From an uncultured Methanomicrobiales archaeon (lineage in GTDB: Archaea; Halobacteriota; Methanomicrobia; Methanomicrobiales; Methanospirillaceae): a DNA stretch of 64,000 nucleotides. Position 1 is the first letter of the stretch. The number at the start of each line of letters is the position of its first letter. The notes beneath the pieces were generated by a model. That model was not told the DNA's origin and did no database searches. It saw only the letters and a program-made list of their open reading frames with translations. The translations under genes were made by a program, and so were the position numbers. The stretch spans positions 1-64,000 of the forward strand of contig CAILCG010000014.1 of NCBI GenBank assembly GCA_903832665.1, in the 5' to 3' direction. Below are positions 44,158-55,796 of this stretch, piece by piece.

Positions 44158-46146
44158 ATGATACTAGTACCTGATACCAGCGTCCTTATTGACGGGCGCA
44201 TAACCTCAATGATAAAAGCCGGTGAATACAAGGGTGCAACAATAATCATCCCGGAAGCAACGATAGCAGAACTCGAGGCCCAGGCAAATAACGGACGCGA
44301 AATAGGGTTCTCGGGCCTCAACGAGCTGCAGTCGCTGTGCAAAATGGCTGAAGAAAAAACCATAGAACTCAAATTCTCCGGTATCCGCCCGACCCTCGAA
44401 CAGGTCAAGCTCGCCAGTGGCGGCGAGATCGATTCGATGATCCGGGGCATAGCAATCGAGAACAAAGCCCGCTTCATCACCAGCGACTTTGTCCAGGCCG
44501 AAGTGGCCCGGGCAAAGGGGCTCGATGTCATCTACTTAAAACCGCAGCTCGGGGACTTCGGACCCCTGGCCATCGACCAGTTCTTTGACGAGCACACCAT
44601 TGCCGTGTACCTCAAGGAGCGGATCGCCCCCACGGCCAAGAAGGGCACGATCAGCGACATGAAACTCGTCAAGATCCGCGACCAGCCCACCTCCGAGTAC
44701 GAACTCCGGGCCATGGCACAGGAGATCCTTGAACGGGCCAAGCGGGACCCTGACGGATTCATCGAAGTCGAGAAACGCGGCATCACGGTGGTGCAGATCG
44801 GTTCCATGCGGATCGCCATTGCCCGCCGCCCGTTCTCGGACGGCATGGAGATCACCGCGGTCCGCCCCATCGTGGATGTGACCCTCAAGGACTACACCAA
44901 GGCCGATGTCATCACCAAGCGCATCACCGGCGAGAAACGCGGTCTCATCATTGCGGGCTCGCCCGGCTCGGGCAAGACCACCCTCGCCCAGAGCGTTGCG
45001 ACATTCCTGTCCGACTCGGGCTTTGTGGTCAAGACCATGGAGGCTCCCCGGGAACTCCAGGTACCGGACCAGATCACCCAGTACACGGCGCTCGATGGCA
45101 GCATGGCCAACACCGCTGACGTGCTGCTCCTTGTCCGCCCCGACTTTGTTATCTTCGACGAACTCCGGAAGAACGAGGACTTCAATGTCTTTGGCGACAT
45201 GCGGCTCGCAGGTCTCGGCATGGTCGGCGTCATCCACGCCAACGGCGTCCGGGATGCAGTCCAGCGCTTCTCGAACCGCGTAGACTTCTCGGTGCTCTCC
45301 CAGGTGGTCAACACGATCATCTTCGTCAAGCAGGGCATCATCAGCAAGATCTATGACGTTGACTTCACCATCAAGGTCCCCAATGGCATGTCCGGCGACG
45401 TACACATGCGTCCCGTAACCACCATCACCGACCACGAAACGGGCCAGCTGGTGCTCGATGTCTTCCGCTATGATGGCGAGACCATCGTAATGCCGGTCAT
45501 GGCCGGCGTAGCAGCACCCGCAGCAGCCCCGGTCCAGCCGGTAAAGACCCCGCAGGTGCAGCAGATCGGCCAGCCCGTTGCTCTCGCACCGCTGCCGGCC
45601 CGCACGCCCACCCCCGTTGCCCCACCCCAGGAAGCAGCCAAGAAAGAGATGGATGAGCACCCCGGCTGGAGACTTACGGAAAAGGATATCCAGCGCGAGA
45701 TTGGGCGCTACACCGAGGGCTTTATAAAAGTCCAGATGGTCAGCGACACCAAGGCGATCGTGTACATCGATGACAAGGATGTCCCCGCAGCCATAGGAAA
45801 AGGCGGCAAGAACATCTCGGCCATTGTCAACAAGATCGGGATCGGGATCGACATCAAGCCCCGCTCCGAGTTCGACCGGCAGCAGATGCAGGGCCAGCCG
45901 CAGAGATCCGACGAGGAGATGAACCTTGGCGGTGGCGTCAAGATCCAGACAGACAAGAAGCAGCTGACGATCATTGCTCCCGAACAGAGTGGCAAGATTG
46001 TCGATGTCTTTGCCGGTAAAGAGTATCTTTTCACCGCAACCGTAAACGACTCGGGTGAGATTCACCTGGCAAAGAATTCGAGCATTGCCCAGGAGATGAT
46101 CCGCCGTTACCAGAACAGCGAAGTCATCAAGCTGCGGCCGGTATAA
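44158..46146 (+). CDS. PINc/VapC-type ATPase with KH domain
   Basis: A 662-residue archaeal protein. An N-terminal PIN nuclease domain (about 1-135) shows [12 protein letters not shown] and the acidic residues in [10 protein letters not shown] and DFVQAE. The P-loop ATPase follows ([13 protein letters not shown] at about 267-279, a secretion-ATPase-like fold) with [14 protein letters not shown] domain with [12 protein letters not shown] (about 545-557) and a short beta-rich C-terminus complete it. It probably processes or remodels RNA with ATP hydrolysis. The leader is long and structured. leuS follows after 24 bases, so both may be co-transcribed. Confidence 0.93.
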   Translation: MILVPDTSVLIDGRITSMIKAGEYKGATIIIPEATIAELEAQANNGREIGFSGLNELQSLCKMAEEKTIELKFSGIRPTLEQVKLASGGEIDSMIRGIAIENKARFITSDFVQAEVARAKGLDVIYLKPQLGDFGPLAIDQFFDEHTIAVYLKERIAPTAKKGTISDMKLVKIRDQPTSEYELRAMAQEILERAKRDPDGFIEVEKRGITVVQIGSMRIAIARRPFSDGMEITAVRPIVDVTLKDYTKADVITKRITGEKRGLIIAGSPGSGKTTLAQSVATFLSDSGFVVKTMEAPRELQVPDQITQYTALDGSMANTADVLLLVRPDFVIFDELRKNEDFNVFGDMRLAGLGMVGVIHANGVRDAVQRFSNRVDFSVLSQVVNTIIFVKQGIISKIYDVDFTIKVPNGMSGDVHMRPVTTITDHETGQLVLDVFRYDGETIVMPVMAGVAAPAAAPVQPVKTPQVQQIGQPVALAPLPARTPTPVAPPQEAAKKEMDEHPGWRLTEKDIQREIGRYTEGFIKVQMVSDTKAIVYIDDKDVPAAIGKGGKNISAIVNKIGIGIDIKPRSEFDRQQMQGQPQRSDEEMNLGGGVKIQTDKKQLTIIAPEQSGKIVDVFAGKEYLFTATVNDSGEIHLAKNSSIAQEMIRRYQNSEVIKLRPV

Positions 46147-46169
46147 CCTTTTTTTGTGGATGTGAGAAT

Positions 46170-48950
46170 GTGAGCGAATTTGATCTGGGCAAATTTGAAG
46201 AAGAAGCACACGAGCGCTGGATACATGCATTTGAATCCAACCCGTCGAATCTGGAAAAGTTCTACCTGACGGTCGCCTACCCGTACCCGAGCGGTGCCAT
46301 GCACGTCGGTCACGGCAGGACGTACATCGTGCCGGACGTAATCGCACGCTACTGGCGGATGAAAGGCCGGCAGGTACTGTACCCAATGGCATTCCATGTC
46401 ACCGGTGCGCCGGTGATTGGGATCTCCAAGCGAATCGCCAACAAGGATGAGAAGACCATCCGGCTCTACCGCGATCTCTACAAGGTACCGCAGAATGTCC
46501 TTGATGAATTCACCGATCCCCTGACCATTGTCAAGCACTTTGCCGGGGAATACCAGCGGGTCATGACGGCCTGCGGTCTCTCGATTGACTGGCGGAGACG
46601 CTTCACCACGGTCGACCCGACCTACAGCAAGTTTGTCGAATGGCAGTGGAAGCACCTCTATAAAGCAGGTCACGTCATCAAGGGTGCCCACCCGGTACGG
46701 TACTGTACCGTGGATGATAACCCGGTCGGCGACCACGACCTGCTCGAAGGAGACAAGGCAGAGGTTGTCAAGTTCACCCTCGTCATGTTCCGGTACGGCG
46801 ATGCATTCATCCCGACAGCAACCCTTCGCCCCGAGACGATCCACGGGGTCACGAACCTCTGGGCAAACCCGACGGTCACCTACGTAAAGGCGCTTGTTGA
46901 CGGCAATGCCTGGATTGTCTCGAAGGAAGCGGCCGAGAAACTCGCCCTCCAGGACCACACGGTCGAGATCAAGGAAGAGATCTCCGGCAAGGACCTGATC
47001 GACAAGAAAGTCTCCCACCCGCTCTGCGGCGAGATCATCATCCTCCCGGCAGAGTTCGTGGACCCCGATATGGCCAGCGGCCTCGTCATGAGCGTTCCCG
47101 CCCATGCACCGTTCGACTACATTGCGCTTCGCGATCTCCAGCAGGCAGGAAAGTACACGGATATCAAACCCGTCCCGCTGATCAAAGTCGAAGGTTACGG
47201 CGAGTGCCCGGCCCAGTTTGCCGTTGAGAAAGCCGGCATTGCCAACCAGATGGACAGCCGGATGGATGCCCTGACACAGGAGATCTATTCTGCTGAATTC
47301 TCGAAAGGCAAACTCTTCGAGAAGTATGGCGGCAAACCCGTCCGGGTTGCTCGCGACGAAGTCGGCCTCCTGATGATCGAGAAGTATGACTCGGCCATCA
47401 TGCACGAGTTCGACCAGCGGCCCGTCATCTGCCGGTGCGGCAACAAGGTCCGGGTCAAGATCCTGTACGACCAGTGGTTCCTGAAGTACAGCGACCCGGC
47501 CTGGAAAGAACAGGTCAGCGATCATCTCAAGGACATGGCACTGGTGCCTCCGGAAGTCCGGGCAGAGTTCGACCGCACGGTCGACTGGCTCAAGGACTGG
47601 GCCTGCACCCGTCGCGTGGGACTCGGCACCCGCTTCCCGTGGGACACCACGCAGTTGATCGAGCCCCTCTCGGACTCGACCATCTACATGGCGTACTATA
47701 CGATCGCCCACAAGATTCGCGAGATCGACTCAAAACTGCTCACTCCCGAAGTCTTCGATTACATCTTCCTGGGCAAGAAATCCGAAGACCTGCCCGAGAA
47801 GAAGAAACTCGATGCCATGCGGGCAGAGTTCCTCTACTGGTACCCGTACAACTACCGGTTCTCGGCAAAGGATCTCATCTCGAACCACCTCACGTTCCAG
47901 ATCTTCCACCACGTCTCGATCTTCCCGAAGGACAAACTCCCGGCGGGCATGGTCGTCTTTGGCATGGGACTCTTAAACGGGGCAAAGATGTCCTCATCGA
48001 AAGGCAACGTCTTCCTGCTCGAAGATGCAGTGGCGGAATTCGGTGCCGACACGGTGCGTATGTTCCTCATGGGCAGCGCGGAGCCCTGGCAGGACTTTGA
48101 CTGGCGAAACGAGCTCGTCATCTCGACCAAGAAGCAGATCGAGCGGTTCCATGCAACCATTGAGGAGATGAAGGATGCCGGCGGCGAACCCCATGATATC
48201 GACAAGTGGCTCGTGAGCCGGCTCCAGTCGCATATCGAACGGACCACGGAATCGCTCAACAACTTCCAGACCCGCCAGGCCCTCCAGGAAGCCTACTTCG
48301 GTATCGAGACCGACCTGAAATGGTACCGCCGAAGACTGCCGGAGAACTACGATGGCAGCAGGGAACTGCACAACCTCTGTTCGGTCTGGATCCGGCTCCT
48401 TTCGCCGTTCATCCCCTTCACTACTGAGCACCTGTGGAAGGAGCTTGCCGGAGAGGGACTGGTCTCGTTCGCCCAATGGCCGGTTGCAGACCCGGGCCTT
48501 GTCAGCCCCCGGATCGAGCTTTCCGAAGAACTCCTCTCCCGCACGGTTGAGGATATCGAATCCATCATGAAGCTCATCCAGATCACGCCAAAGGCCATCA
48601 CGATCGCCCTTGCGCCGGAATGGAAGCACGACATCTTCCGGATGATTGCCAAGTCGGCGGATCGCACCACCGTGATCAAGGAGATCATGAAGGATGACTC
48701 CATGAAGAAGCGGGGCAAGGATGCCACGGATGCAGCAAAGCAGTGCACCACGCTCATCCACCGGCTTCCCCCACAGGTTGTGGCACCGCTGGCAATGGAC
48801 CCGATCAACGAGCATGCGGTCTTTGATGACGCAAAGGCGTTCCTCGAACAGGTCTTCGGGGTGCCGGTGCATATCACCGATGCCGAAGAGAGCGGTCATG
48901 TCAAGGCGCTCACGGCTCTGCCGTTCAAGCCGGCAATTATTATTGAATAA
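46170..48950 (+). CDS. leuS: Leucyl-tRNA synthetase
   Basis: A 926-residue class I synthetase, archaeal type. The HIGH motif is in [16 protein letters not shown] (about 37-52) and the KMSKS motif is KMSSSKGN (about 605). The CP1 editing domain with a typical [10 protein letters not shown] (about 215-225) lies between. A C-terminal tRNA-binding extension (about 750-926) is present. It charges tRNA-Leu. The GTG start is preceded by a G-rich stretch. No frameshift is seen in 2.8 kb. Confidence 0.97.
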   Translation: MSEFDLGKFEEEAHERWIHAFESNPSNLEKFYLTVAYPYPSGAMHVGHGRTYIVPDVIARYWRMKGRQVLYPMAFHVTGAPVIGISKRIANKDEKTIRLYRDLYKVPQNVLDEFTDPLTIVKHFAGEYQRVMTACGLSIDWRRRFTTVDPTYSKFVEWQWKHLYKAGHVIKGAHPVRYCTVDDNPVGDHDLLEGDKAEVVKFTLVMFRYGDAFIPTATLRPETIHGVTNLWANPTVTYVKALVDGNAWIVSKEAAEKLALQDHTVEIKEEISGKDLIDKKVSHPLCGEIIILPAEFVDPDMASGLVMSVPAHAPFDYIALRDLQQAGKYTDIKPVPLIKVEGYGECPAQFAVEKAGIANQMDSRMDALTQEIYSAEFSKGKLFEKYGGKPVRVARDEVGLLMIEKYDSAIMHEFDQRPVICRCGNKVRVKILYDQWFLKYSDPAWKEQVSDHLKDMALVPPEVRAEFDRTVDWLKDWACTRRVGLGTRFPWDTTQLIEPLSDSTIYMAYYTIAHKIREIDSKLLTPEVFDYIFLGKKSEDLPEKKKLDAMRAEFLYWYPYNYRFSAKDLISNHLTFQIFHHVSIFPKDKLPAGMVVFGMGLLNGAKMSSSKGNVFLLEDAVAEFGADTVRMFLMGSAEPWQDFDWRNELVISTKKQIERFHATIEEMKDAGGEPHDIDKWLVSRLQSHIERTTESLNNFQTRQALQEAYFGIETDLKWYRRRLPENYDGSRELHNLCSVWIRLLSPFIPFTTEHLWKELAGEGLVSFAQWPVADPGLVSPRIELSEELLSRTVEDIESIMKLIQITPKAITIALAPEWKHDIFRMIAKSADRTTVIKEIMKDDSMKKRGKDATDAAKQCTTLIHRLPPQVVAPLAMDPINEHAVFDDAKAFLEQVFGVPVHITDAEESGHVKALTALPFKPAIIIE

Positions 48951-49263
48951 CTTTTTTTTTAATTTTTCCAGAACCGGGTAAGGTCATTGCAAAACAGCAG
49001 TGAAAACTCGGACATTTACCGTAATGAAAAAAAGCCACCGCGTTTCGTTCATTTAACGGTGCGGTAATGGAATCAGAGACCCAGGGGGGCCATGATATGA
49101 GTAATTGGCACAATACAAGACACGGTCAGTATATCGAGGCGGACTTTCCCCGGAAACAATAGGCATATTAAAGAAGATAGAAAATTCACTTTCTGCTTAC
49201 TGCACATTCAGGAGGTATCGGGTGTCGGAAACGGGCAGGTTACGAAGGGAGATGCATTGGCCT
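48951..49263. other. Intergenic region upstream of the surface-protein island
   Basis: About 310 bases. It begins with a T-run terminator, and later has ATTGCAAAA at 48983-48993, similar to a half-site of the TTTGCAAA elements further downstream. An upstream extension of the next gene to 49105 lacks protein-like composition, so I leave it as non-coding. Confidence 0.5.
48952..48960 (+). terminator. T-run terminator after leuS
   Basis: Nine T directly after the TAA and one C. A typical archaeal intrinsic terminator for the PINc-leuS unit. Confidence 0.65.
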
Positions 49264-51975
49264 ATGTCCCGGTTTCTCCCTTCCAGGGGGTACATTTTTT
49301 TGGTCATCATGCTGCTGGCACTGGCCGGGCCGGTTGCGGCAGTCGCGGTCCTGACGATCGATAACTCGTCGACCAATGCAATCTCAAGCAACTTGACGAA
49401 TGTTGATGTCGGGGGAACGCTCATCCTAAACCCGGGAACCTACTTCGAGAACGGTCTTGTGATTTCGCAGGACAGTACCCTGCGTGCGAATACCTCGTAC
49501 GGTGGCACCGCGGCGGATACGATCATTGACGGTGGCAAAGCAGGGACGAGGATCATGACGGTAAATCCCGGTGTCACCATGGTCATTGACAACCTGACCT
49601 TCCAGAAAGGAGCGGTAAATATGGGCAAGGGCGGGGCAATCAATAATGCCGGTATCCTGACCATCACGTCCACCACCTTCTCCGACTGCGGTCCACCGTC
49701 GGGGGGTCCCCCTAAAACCGACGGCGGCGCGATTGAGAACACCGGCATACTCACCATCACGTCTCCCACATTCACCGGATGCAGCGTACCCGCTGGTGGC
49801 GGCGCGATCGATAATTCCGGCACCCTGACCGTTACATCTTCGATATTCATCTCGTGTTCAGGCTACGGAGGGGCGATTTTTTCGAGTGGCAACGCGACCA
49901 TTACGTCTTCCACATTCTCGGGATGCTATAATGGGGGAGGCAGGGGCGGTTCTGTCTATGTTCCCTCCGGCACCGTAAGCATTACCTCATCCACGTTCAT
50001 CTCGTGCACGGCACCCAATGGCGGCGCGATTTATTCGAGCGGCGACACAACCATTATGTCCACTACTTTCTCCGGATGCACGGCAGATAATGGTGGTGCA
50101 ATTTACGTCGATGGCGGTACCGCTACCATCATTAACTCAACTATCACGCTCTGCACTGCTACAATTTATGGCGGCGCGATCAATATCGCCGCCGGCGACC
50201 TCATCGTTATTTCATCGGATTTGTCCAACTGCATTGTTGGCGGCGCCGGTGCCGGCAGTGCAATCTATAACGTGGCTGCCACATCAGCTACCGTTCACTT
50301 TTCCCGGATGGTCAATGACACCGGTGGTGACGGATCGGTAACGAATAGTTTTACCACATCAATCGATGCAACAGACTGTTGGTGGGGCTCGAATGCCAAT
50401 CCGTCAGCTTTCGCCGTAGGTGATATCGCTACTCCCTGGCTGGTGCTCGGCATCACCGCCAGCCCATCATCCATCTCACCCACACAGACACCCGCTGTCC
50501 GAACAAACCTCACGTTCAACTCGAACGGAGCAGACATATCAGGAGGGGGCATCTTTGTTCCCAATGGCATACCGGTCTCCTTCGCAATATCAGGTGGAAC
50601 AGGGGGCATCCTGCCATTGTCCGGGAATATAACCGCCGGAGCGAACACAACCCGCTTCACCCCGGCTGGGGTGGGGACCTGCACCATCACTGCGACCGTG
50701 GACCTCCAGAGCGTTACCGTGCCGGTCATGGTCAACTCAGCAGGAACATCCGTCACCGGCATTTCGCCAGCGGGCGGCCGGATAATCGGCGGCGAGATGG
50801 TCACCATCACCGGTAGCGGTTTTACCGGTGCATCTGCAGTGACATTCGGTACAACTGCTTCCCCGAGTTATTCCGTGGATTCGGACACGCAGATCCGTGC
50901 CATCGCACCGCCCCATACCAAGGGAACAATCGATATCACCGTCACAGCCCCCGGCGGAACCAGCCCGGTGGTGGCGGCGGACCGGTTTACCTATACCAAT
51001 GTCCCGGTCGTGACCGGTGTGTCCCCGACCAGCGGGCCCGATTCCGGGACCATGGTCACCATCACCGGCATGGGATTTAACGGTACAACGGATGTGAAGT
51101 TCGGTACCGTCTCACCAGGTTGGTTTGCCATAGACAATGACATGCAGATCACGGCGTATTACCAGCCCGGCACCGCAGGTACCACAATCGACATTACGGT
51201 CATTACCCCCGAGGGTACCAGCGCCACAGGGCCAGCGGACCGGTTCACGTTCATCTCTTCATCGGTCAACACCGGGACGGAAACTTCCGATGGCGATGGT
51301 CCGACAATCCTCCTTCCGGTCATCGCGAATGACGTAAACGTGGGGGGAAATTCGGCAGTGGGCCGGACTACCGTAACAGGTACCGGTATCAACGGCATGA
51401 TCATGACCGCTATAATGCAGTCATCGCCGGCTACCGGGATCCCACCGGTACAGGGCATCGTCTATCAGTACTTTGAACTTGTACCGGCCCGGTATACTTC
51501 CATCACGGGTACAACCATCACCTTCACCGTACCGGTTTCGTGGCTTGAAGAGCATCACCTGAATCCTCAGGATATCGTCATGTACCATTACACCGGAGGT
51601 GCGTGGACTGCTCTCCCGACAACGGTCGGGACGGATGCAAATGGCGTCATCAGTTTTACGGCAACAAGCCCGTCCTTCTCTCTCTTTGCCATTGCCGGGC
51701 GGCCGGGGGCAGTTCCCACCACAATTGCGCCTCTCCCGGCGCAACCAGCCGGTGATAGGGAAGTACAATCTACGCCGCGAGCGGCAACAGTAACACAGAC
51801 TCCGGTCGTCCAGCAGACCACCGCTGCACCCGCTCCCGCAACCAGCCAGCCGCAGCCCCTCCCTGTAACGGTCATTGCCATCTCGGGCCTCATCATCCTT
51901 GCCGCCGGGGGATTCATAATCCGGCGTTGGTGGATCCAACGGCAGAACCCGGCACTGTTCCGGGAATATGATTAA
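49264..51975 (+). CDS. Large surface protein with beta-helix repeats and IPT domains
   Basis: A 903-residue exported protein. A signal peptide (YIFLVIMLLALAGPVAAVAV) is followed by a right-handed beta-helix (about 30-385) with many repeats like GGAIYSSGDTTIMSTTFSGCTA. Two IPT/TIG domains (VTGISPAGGRIIGGEMVTITG; VTGVSPTSGPDSGTMVTITG) come next, then a PGF-pre-PGF-like domain (PVSWLEEHHLNPQDIVMYHY), a Pro-rich spacer and a C-terminal membrane helix with RRWWIQRQ. I choose the ATG at 49264 because the signal peptide starts there. It is anchored in the membrane or S-layer and may bind carbohydrates or surfaces. Confidence 0.85.
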   Translation: MSRFLPSRGYIFLVIMLLALAGPVAAVAVLTIDNSSTNAISSNLTNVDVGGTLILNPGTYFENGLVISQDSTLRANTSYGGTAADTIIDGGKAGTRIMTVNPGVTMVIDNLTFQKGAVNMGKGGAINNAGILTITSTTFSDCGPPSGGPPKTDGGAIENTGILTITSPTFTGCSVPAGGGAIDNSGTLTVTSSIFISCSGYGGAIFSSGNATITSSTFSGCYNGGGRGGSVYVPSGTVSITSSTFISCTAPNGGAIYSSGDTTIMSTTFSGCTADNGGAIYVDGGTATIINSTITLCTATIYGGAINIAAGDLIVISSDLSNCIVGGAGAGSAIYNVAATSATVHFSRMVNDTGGDGSVTNSFTTSIDATDCWWGSNANPSAFAVGDIATPWLVLGITASPSSISPTQTPAVRTNLTFNSNGADISGGGIFVPNGIPVSFAISGGTGGILPLSGNITAGANTTRFTPAGVGTCTITATVDLQSVTVPVMVNSAGTSVTGISPAGGRIIGGEMVTITGSGFTGASAVTFGTTASPSYSVDSDTQIRAIAPPHTKGTIDITVTAPGGTSPVVAADRFTYTNVPVVTGVSPTSGPDSGTMVTITGMGFNGTTDVKFGTVSPGWFAIDNDMQITAYYQPGTAGTTIDITVITPEGTSATGPADRFTFISSSVNTGTETSDGDGPTILLPVIANDVNVGGNSAVGRTTVTGTGINGMIMTAIMQSSPATGIPPVQGIVYQYFELVPARYTSITGTTITFTVPVSWLEEHHLNPQDIVMYHYTGGAWTALPTTVGTDANGVISFTATSPSFSLFAIAGRPGAVPTTIAPLPAQPAGDREVQSTPRAATVTQTPVVQQTTAAPAPATSQPQPLPVTVIAISGLIILAAGGFIIRRWWIQRQNPALFREYD

Positions 51976-52478
51976 CGAAGGCGACCTTTTTTTATATAGG
52001 GGTGTATGTCGCCAGCGATTTGTATCAAATACCCGTCCCTTTTTTCTCAACGTTCAGGTTTTTACGACGATTTTTGAAATATCACAAATGTGTCCCGGCC
52101 AGGAACCAGGTTTGTACATCAATACGTCAGAATATCCCTCGAGCGATGGTGTAAACGGGTGCACCGGGATAATAGCGGACTCCCGGAGGAAGCCGACAAG
52201 AACATTTCATTTCGAGAAGGCGTGTATCAATGAAAGCCACTCTTCTGGAACTATTATTGCGGAGTCGCAATTGCAAAATTTGCAATAATAAGAAAAATAT
52301 ATTCACCCATCCATCCGGAAAAATGCCCATCATGGTATGATGCCCCTGGTGTGGTACCATGAAGGGTGAAACACGATGAAGGAACAGATTTCTCTCCAGG
52401 TTTTATCCGATCGTTGTTCTCTTTGATACCTGTCATCTCAATGTATGGCATACTTGAGAACAACCAAGGAGTGATTCT
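51976..52478. other. Regulatory intergenic region before the ice-binding genes
   Basis: About 500 bases, AT-rich in the middle. It contains the doubled palindrome at 52270-52286 and a stretch at 52350-52440 that may hold promoter elements. No gene is convincing; an open frame on the plus strand (51968-52288) lacks typical composition. Confidence 0.55.
52270..52286. promoter_or_regulatory. ATTGCAAAATTTGCAAT inverted repeat
   Basis: Eight-base arms (ATTGCAAA and TTTGCAAT) around one A. The same half-site TTTGCAAA recurs at 57820-57838 and 57295-57304. It lies 193 bases upstream of the first ice-binding gene start. Possible operator for a dimeric regulator. Confidence 0.5.
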
Positions 52479-53914
52479 ATGAAGGAAACAAAAAAAAGAA
52501 CGGGAAAACTTTTCTCTATGGTCTTTACCATAGCAGTGATCTGCCTGTTGGCTGCCATGATCATGCCCGGTGTTGAGGGCGCTTCCAGCGTGAATCTTGC
52601 GACAGCCGGCAACTTCGGGGTTCTCGGGGCAACAACCGTGACCAATGCGGGGACATCCCAGATCACCGGAGACCTGGGTGTCAGCTCGGGTACCGCGGTC
52701 ACCGGCTTCCCGCCGGGGCTCGTAAGCGGGGCGATACATACAGAAGATCCTGTTGCGGCCCAGGCCCAGGCGGATGCCCTCACGGCATACAATGCCCTCT
52801 GGGCACAGACGCCCGATACCTCCTATGCTGGAGTAACGCAGCTGGATGGACTGACCTTCACGCCCGGCGTGTATAAGTTTGCTCCATCGGCAAATCTGCA
52901 GGTGAACGGAAATGTCTACCTTGATTTCCAGGGAGACCCGGACGCGGTATTCATCTTCCAGACGGACAGCACGCTCGTAACAATGGCGGGTTCAAAAGTC
53001 ATCGCACTCAACAACCCCGGCCAGACATGCCGTGGTTCAAATGTATACTGGGCAGTTGGTTCCTCGGCAACGATTGACGGCTCTGATTTTATGGGAACGG
53101 TTATTGCGTATACATCCATTACCATGACTTCTGCTGCAAACTCACCTCCGACAACACTCGTGTCCGGCCGGATGCTGGCGTTGAATGGTGAAGTAACCAT
53201 GGTCGATTCCACCATCGCAATCTGCGGTGGCACGGTACCACCTACGCCTACACCAACTCCCACACCAACACCAACACCCACAGTGACACCCACCCCTACG
53301 CCCACAATAACTCCCACACCGACTCCCACCGTTACACCAACTCCCAAACCTACATGTACTCCCCGACCAACCTTTACGCCAAGACCCACATCAACGTGCA
53401 CACCGAAACCAACAATGACACCCAAACCCTGCAGCGATTATGTTACGGGCGGCGGATGGATCAATGACAAAGCAACCTTTGGCATATCCGGCGGCATCAA
53501 AAACAACAACCATGGGGAGATCTCTCATTCAATGACCACAAAGGAGTGAAAGTCGAAGGTACTAAAGTTACTGCCTACGCGGCAATCGATGCGGTTACGA
53601 GAAAGATCGAAGGCACTACCAAAGTCAACAGCAAAGACACTGTCACCTATACAGTAGTTGTTGTTGATAATGGCGCGAACCGGGACAGCTTCAGTCTGCA
53701 ACTCTCGAACGGTTACAGCACATTGGGTACATTGAAAGGCGGCAAAATCCAGATCCACAAGGATTGTGGAAGGCCGTATGATAACGATTATAAAGAGAGA
53801 TATGATGATAAAAATGAGAGAGACGGCCACAATAACTGCGGGAACGATCGTTTGAGTGAGAGGGATCTCTTCGACCAGTTTCACAACAATAACAATGACT
53901 GGAACAACCATTAG
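52479..53914 (+). pseudogene. DUF3494 ice-binding protein with Thr-Pro stalk, frameshifted
   Basis: The first frame (52479-53549) gives a signal peptide, the DUF3494 ice-binding domain (about 30-245; [40 protein letters not shown]), a PTPTPTPT stalk (about 250-315) and the start of a [19 protein letters not shown] domain. It then stops after [10 protein letters not shown]. Another frame continues with [17 protein letters not shown] and TAYAAIDAVTRKIEG to 53914. One missing C in ACCC near 53508-53512 explains it. DUF3494 proteins bind ice crystals or act as adhesins on cold surfaces. The C-terminus is rich in Asn and Asp. Confidence 0.82.
53240..53420. repeat. Thr-Pro codon repeat stalk
   Basis: A run of ACN-CCN codons encodes alternating Thr and Pro. 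The triplets vary in the third base, so the repeat is old or under selection for protein sequence rather than a fresh microsatellite. It serves as a spacer between the ice-binding and C-terminal domains. Confidence 0.8.
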
Positions 53915-54065
53915 AAACAAATCCTTTTTTTTCTATTTTTAATGGCGGTAAAACCCGGCATGAAAGAGCTACCATCTGTTTTCTCCAGCGGGAGGTTTTG
54001 ACATTGCAAAAAATGGAATAATTCGGGAAGTATATCACCCGGGGCCACAAGAAGGGAAACCATCA

Positions 54066-55796
54066 ATGAGCATCCTTGTGACCGGCAGAAATAAATCAGC
54101 AGGAAAACGATCCACTCTTGTAATCAGCATAGTCTTTTTCCTTCTGATGACCATCACGATAATTCCCGGTGTTATGGGTGCTACAGCAGTGGATATGGGG
54201 TCGGCAGACAATTTCGCGGTCCTGGCTAAGACGGCCATAACCGATACTTTATCATTGTCAATAATCACGGGGGATGTTGGCCTGAGCCCGGAGAACGGCG
54301 CTGCCATTGTCGGGTTTGATACCTGTACGCCATCCCGGGTATCCGGGACAATTTACAAGGTCGATGATGCTGGCACGACATGTGCAACGAAAGACCCCAC
54401 ACTCGTGGGGAACGCGGTTGCTGATATGATACTGGCATACTCGAATGCATCTTCAGAACCGATTGATGTCGCTGTCATGAGCGGCCAGAATATCGGCGGG
54501 CAGACATTCATCCCCGGCGCCTATTCATGGACGGGAGCCGTAATTATGTCCGACGATGTGACCCTTGACGGACAGGGGAATGCAAATGCTGTCTGGCTGT
54601 TCAAAACATCCGGCTATCTAACGATTGAGGAAAATAAACGGATCATCCTCAAAAACGGTGCACAGCCAAAGAACATCTTCTGGGTGGTTGCAGATTACAC
54701 GACCCTGGGGAAAAATTCCGTTTTCAACGGGAACATCCTGGATGCTACGGCGATTACCCTCAGCAATGGCGCTGTACTGAACGGGCGAGCACTGGCACAA
54801 TCAGCAGTTACCCTGGAGAAGAGTACGGTGACGCTCCCCGTCTCGAGACTGGGCCCTGTTGCAGAATTCTCGTTCACGAATGCTACCGGGACAGGCCCCC
54901 TGACGGTGGCCTTTACGGATGCTTCTGTTTTTGATCCCGCTTCATTGCTCAACAGCTGGGCATGGGACTTCGATAACGACGGTACTATCGACAGTACGGT
55001 CCAGAACCCGGTGTTCATTTACGATACATCCGGAGCGCATTCGCCAAACCTGACGGTCACCGACAGTTTCGGGGCAGTGAGTACAAAACTCGGGACGGTC
55101 ACCGTGTACCAGGCACCGTTGGCCGACTTTTCGATGACACCTGCAAGCGGACCTGCGTATCTCGTTGTGGCCTTCACGGATCTTTCCACGGTTGATCCTT
55201 CTGCAACGATAACCAGCTGGGCATGGGACTTTGACAATGATGATACGATTGATAACGTCACCAAGAACCCGGGATACACATTTTACACCGTGGGAGACCA
55301 TCCTGTTAACCTTACGATAATGGACAGTCATGGGGCAACAAGCACAAAGATCGCAACCGTCACCGTCACTCCGCCATCGCTTGAGATCACCATCACCAAC
55401 GTGCCTGTTACGCTGGCACTCGATCCCGACGTTATAACAACAAATGACGAAATCCAGTTCTATGTCAACAGCACAACCAACTGGCAGGTTACCGCGTATG
55501 ATGCCGACCCCACTACCAGCGGTTTTATGACACACTATCAGACAAGCCCCCCGGGGTATGTGATCCCGGCAACCCATCTCAGCCAGCCTTTTATGGTACG
55601 GAAAAATACCGATGACACCTATGGGAACCTGCCAACAAACAGCGGTTCAGCCTCATTGATTCAATATGGCATTCCAGAAGTATCAGGCACCGCATATCTG
55701 CTGGGAGTCAGGCAGGATGTGGTAATGGAAGATTCGGTCCTGCCCACGAATAATGTGTACCGTATCGTAGTGACCCTGAACGTGGGTAGCACCTGA
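54066..55796 (+). CDS. DUF3494 ice-binding protein with two PKD domains
   Basis: A 576-residue exported protein. A signal peptide (about 1-42) is followed by the DUF3494 domain (about 45-255; GSADNFAVLAKTAITDT, GAYSWTGAVIMSDDVTLDG, VTLEKSTVTL). Two PKD domains (ISSWAWDFDNDGTIDSTVQN-type and SWAWDFDNDDTIDNVTKNP) then make up about 260-440, and a C-terminal beta-domain with NYVYRIVVTLNV ends it. It has no membrane anchor. It follows the other ice-binding gene by 150 bases and was probably duplicated from a common ancestor. Confidence 0.88.
   Translation: MSILVTGRNKSAGKRSTLVISIVFFLLMTITIIPGVMGATAVDMGSADNFAVLAKTAITDTLSLSIITGDVGLSPENGAAIVGFDTCTPSRVSGTIYKVDDAGTTCATKDPTLVGNAVADMILAYSNASSEPIDVAVMSGQNIGGQTFIPGAYSWTGAVIMSDDVTLDGQGNANAVWLFKTSGYLTIEENKRIILKNGAQPKNIFWVVADYTTLGKNSVFNGNILDATAITLSNGAVLNGRALAQSAVTLEKSTVTLPVSRLGPVAEFSFTNATGTGPLTVAFTDASVFDPASLLNSWAWDFDNDGTIDSTVQNPVFIYDTSGAHSPNLTVTDSFGAVSTKLGTVTVYQAPLADFSMTPASGPAYLVVAFTDLSTVDPSATITSWAWDFDNDDTIDNVTKNPGYTFYTVGDHPVNLTIMDSHGATSTKIATVTVTPPSLEITITNVPVTLALDPDVITTNDEIQFYVNSTTNWQVTAYDADPTTSGFMTHYQTSPPGYVIPATHLSQPFMVRKNTDDTYGNLPTNSGSASLIQYGIPEVSGTAYLLGVRQDVVMEDSVLPTNNVYRIVVTLNVGST

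Noticed and set aside
44158-46146. The ATPase as a second pilus motor
   Set aside because: The N-terminal PIN domain and C-terminal KH domain place it in the PINc RNA-linked family, although its ATPase core resembles secretion ATPases.
44536-46392. 618-residue minus-strand frame
   Set aside because: It is the antisense shadow of the PINc ATPase gene, whose domains are clear on the plus strand; high GC at third positions makes long antisense frames likely.
46107-47711. 534-residue minus-strand frame
   Set aside because: Antisense shadow of leuS, which has full synthetase motifs on the plus strand.
53240-53420. CRISPR-like repeats
   Set aside because: The repetition is Thr-Pro codons within one open frame, with no regular spacer and no repeat unit of 25-37 bases.
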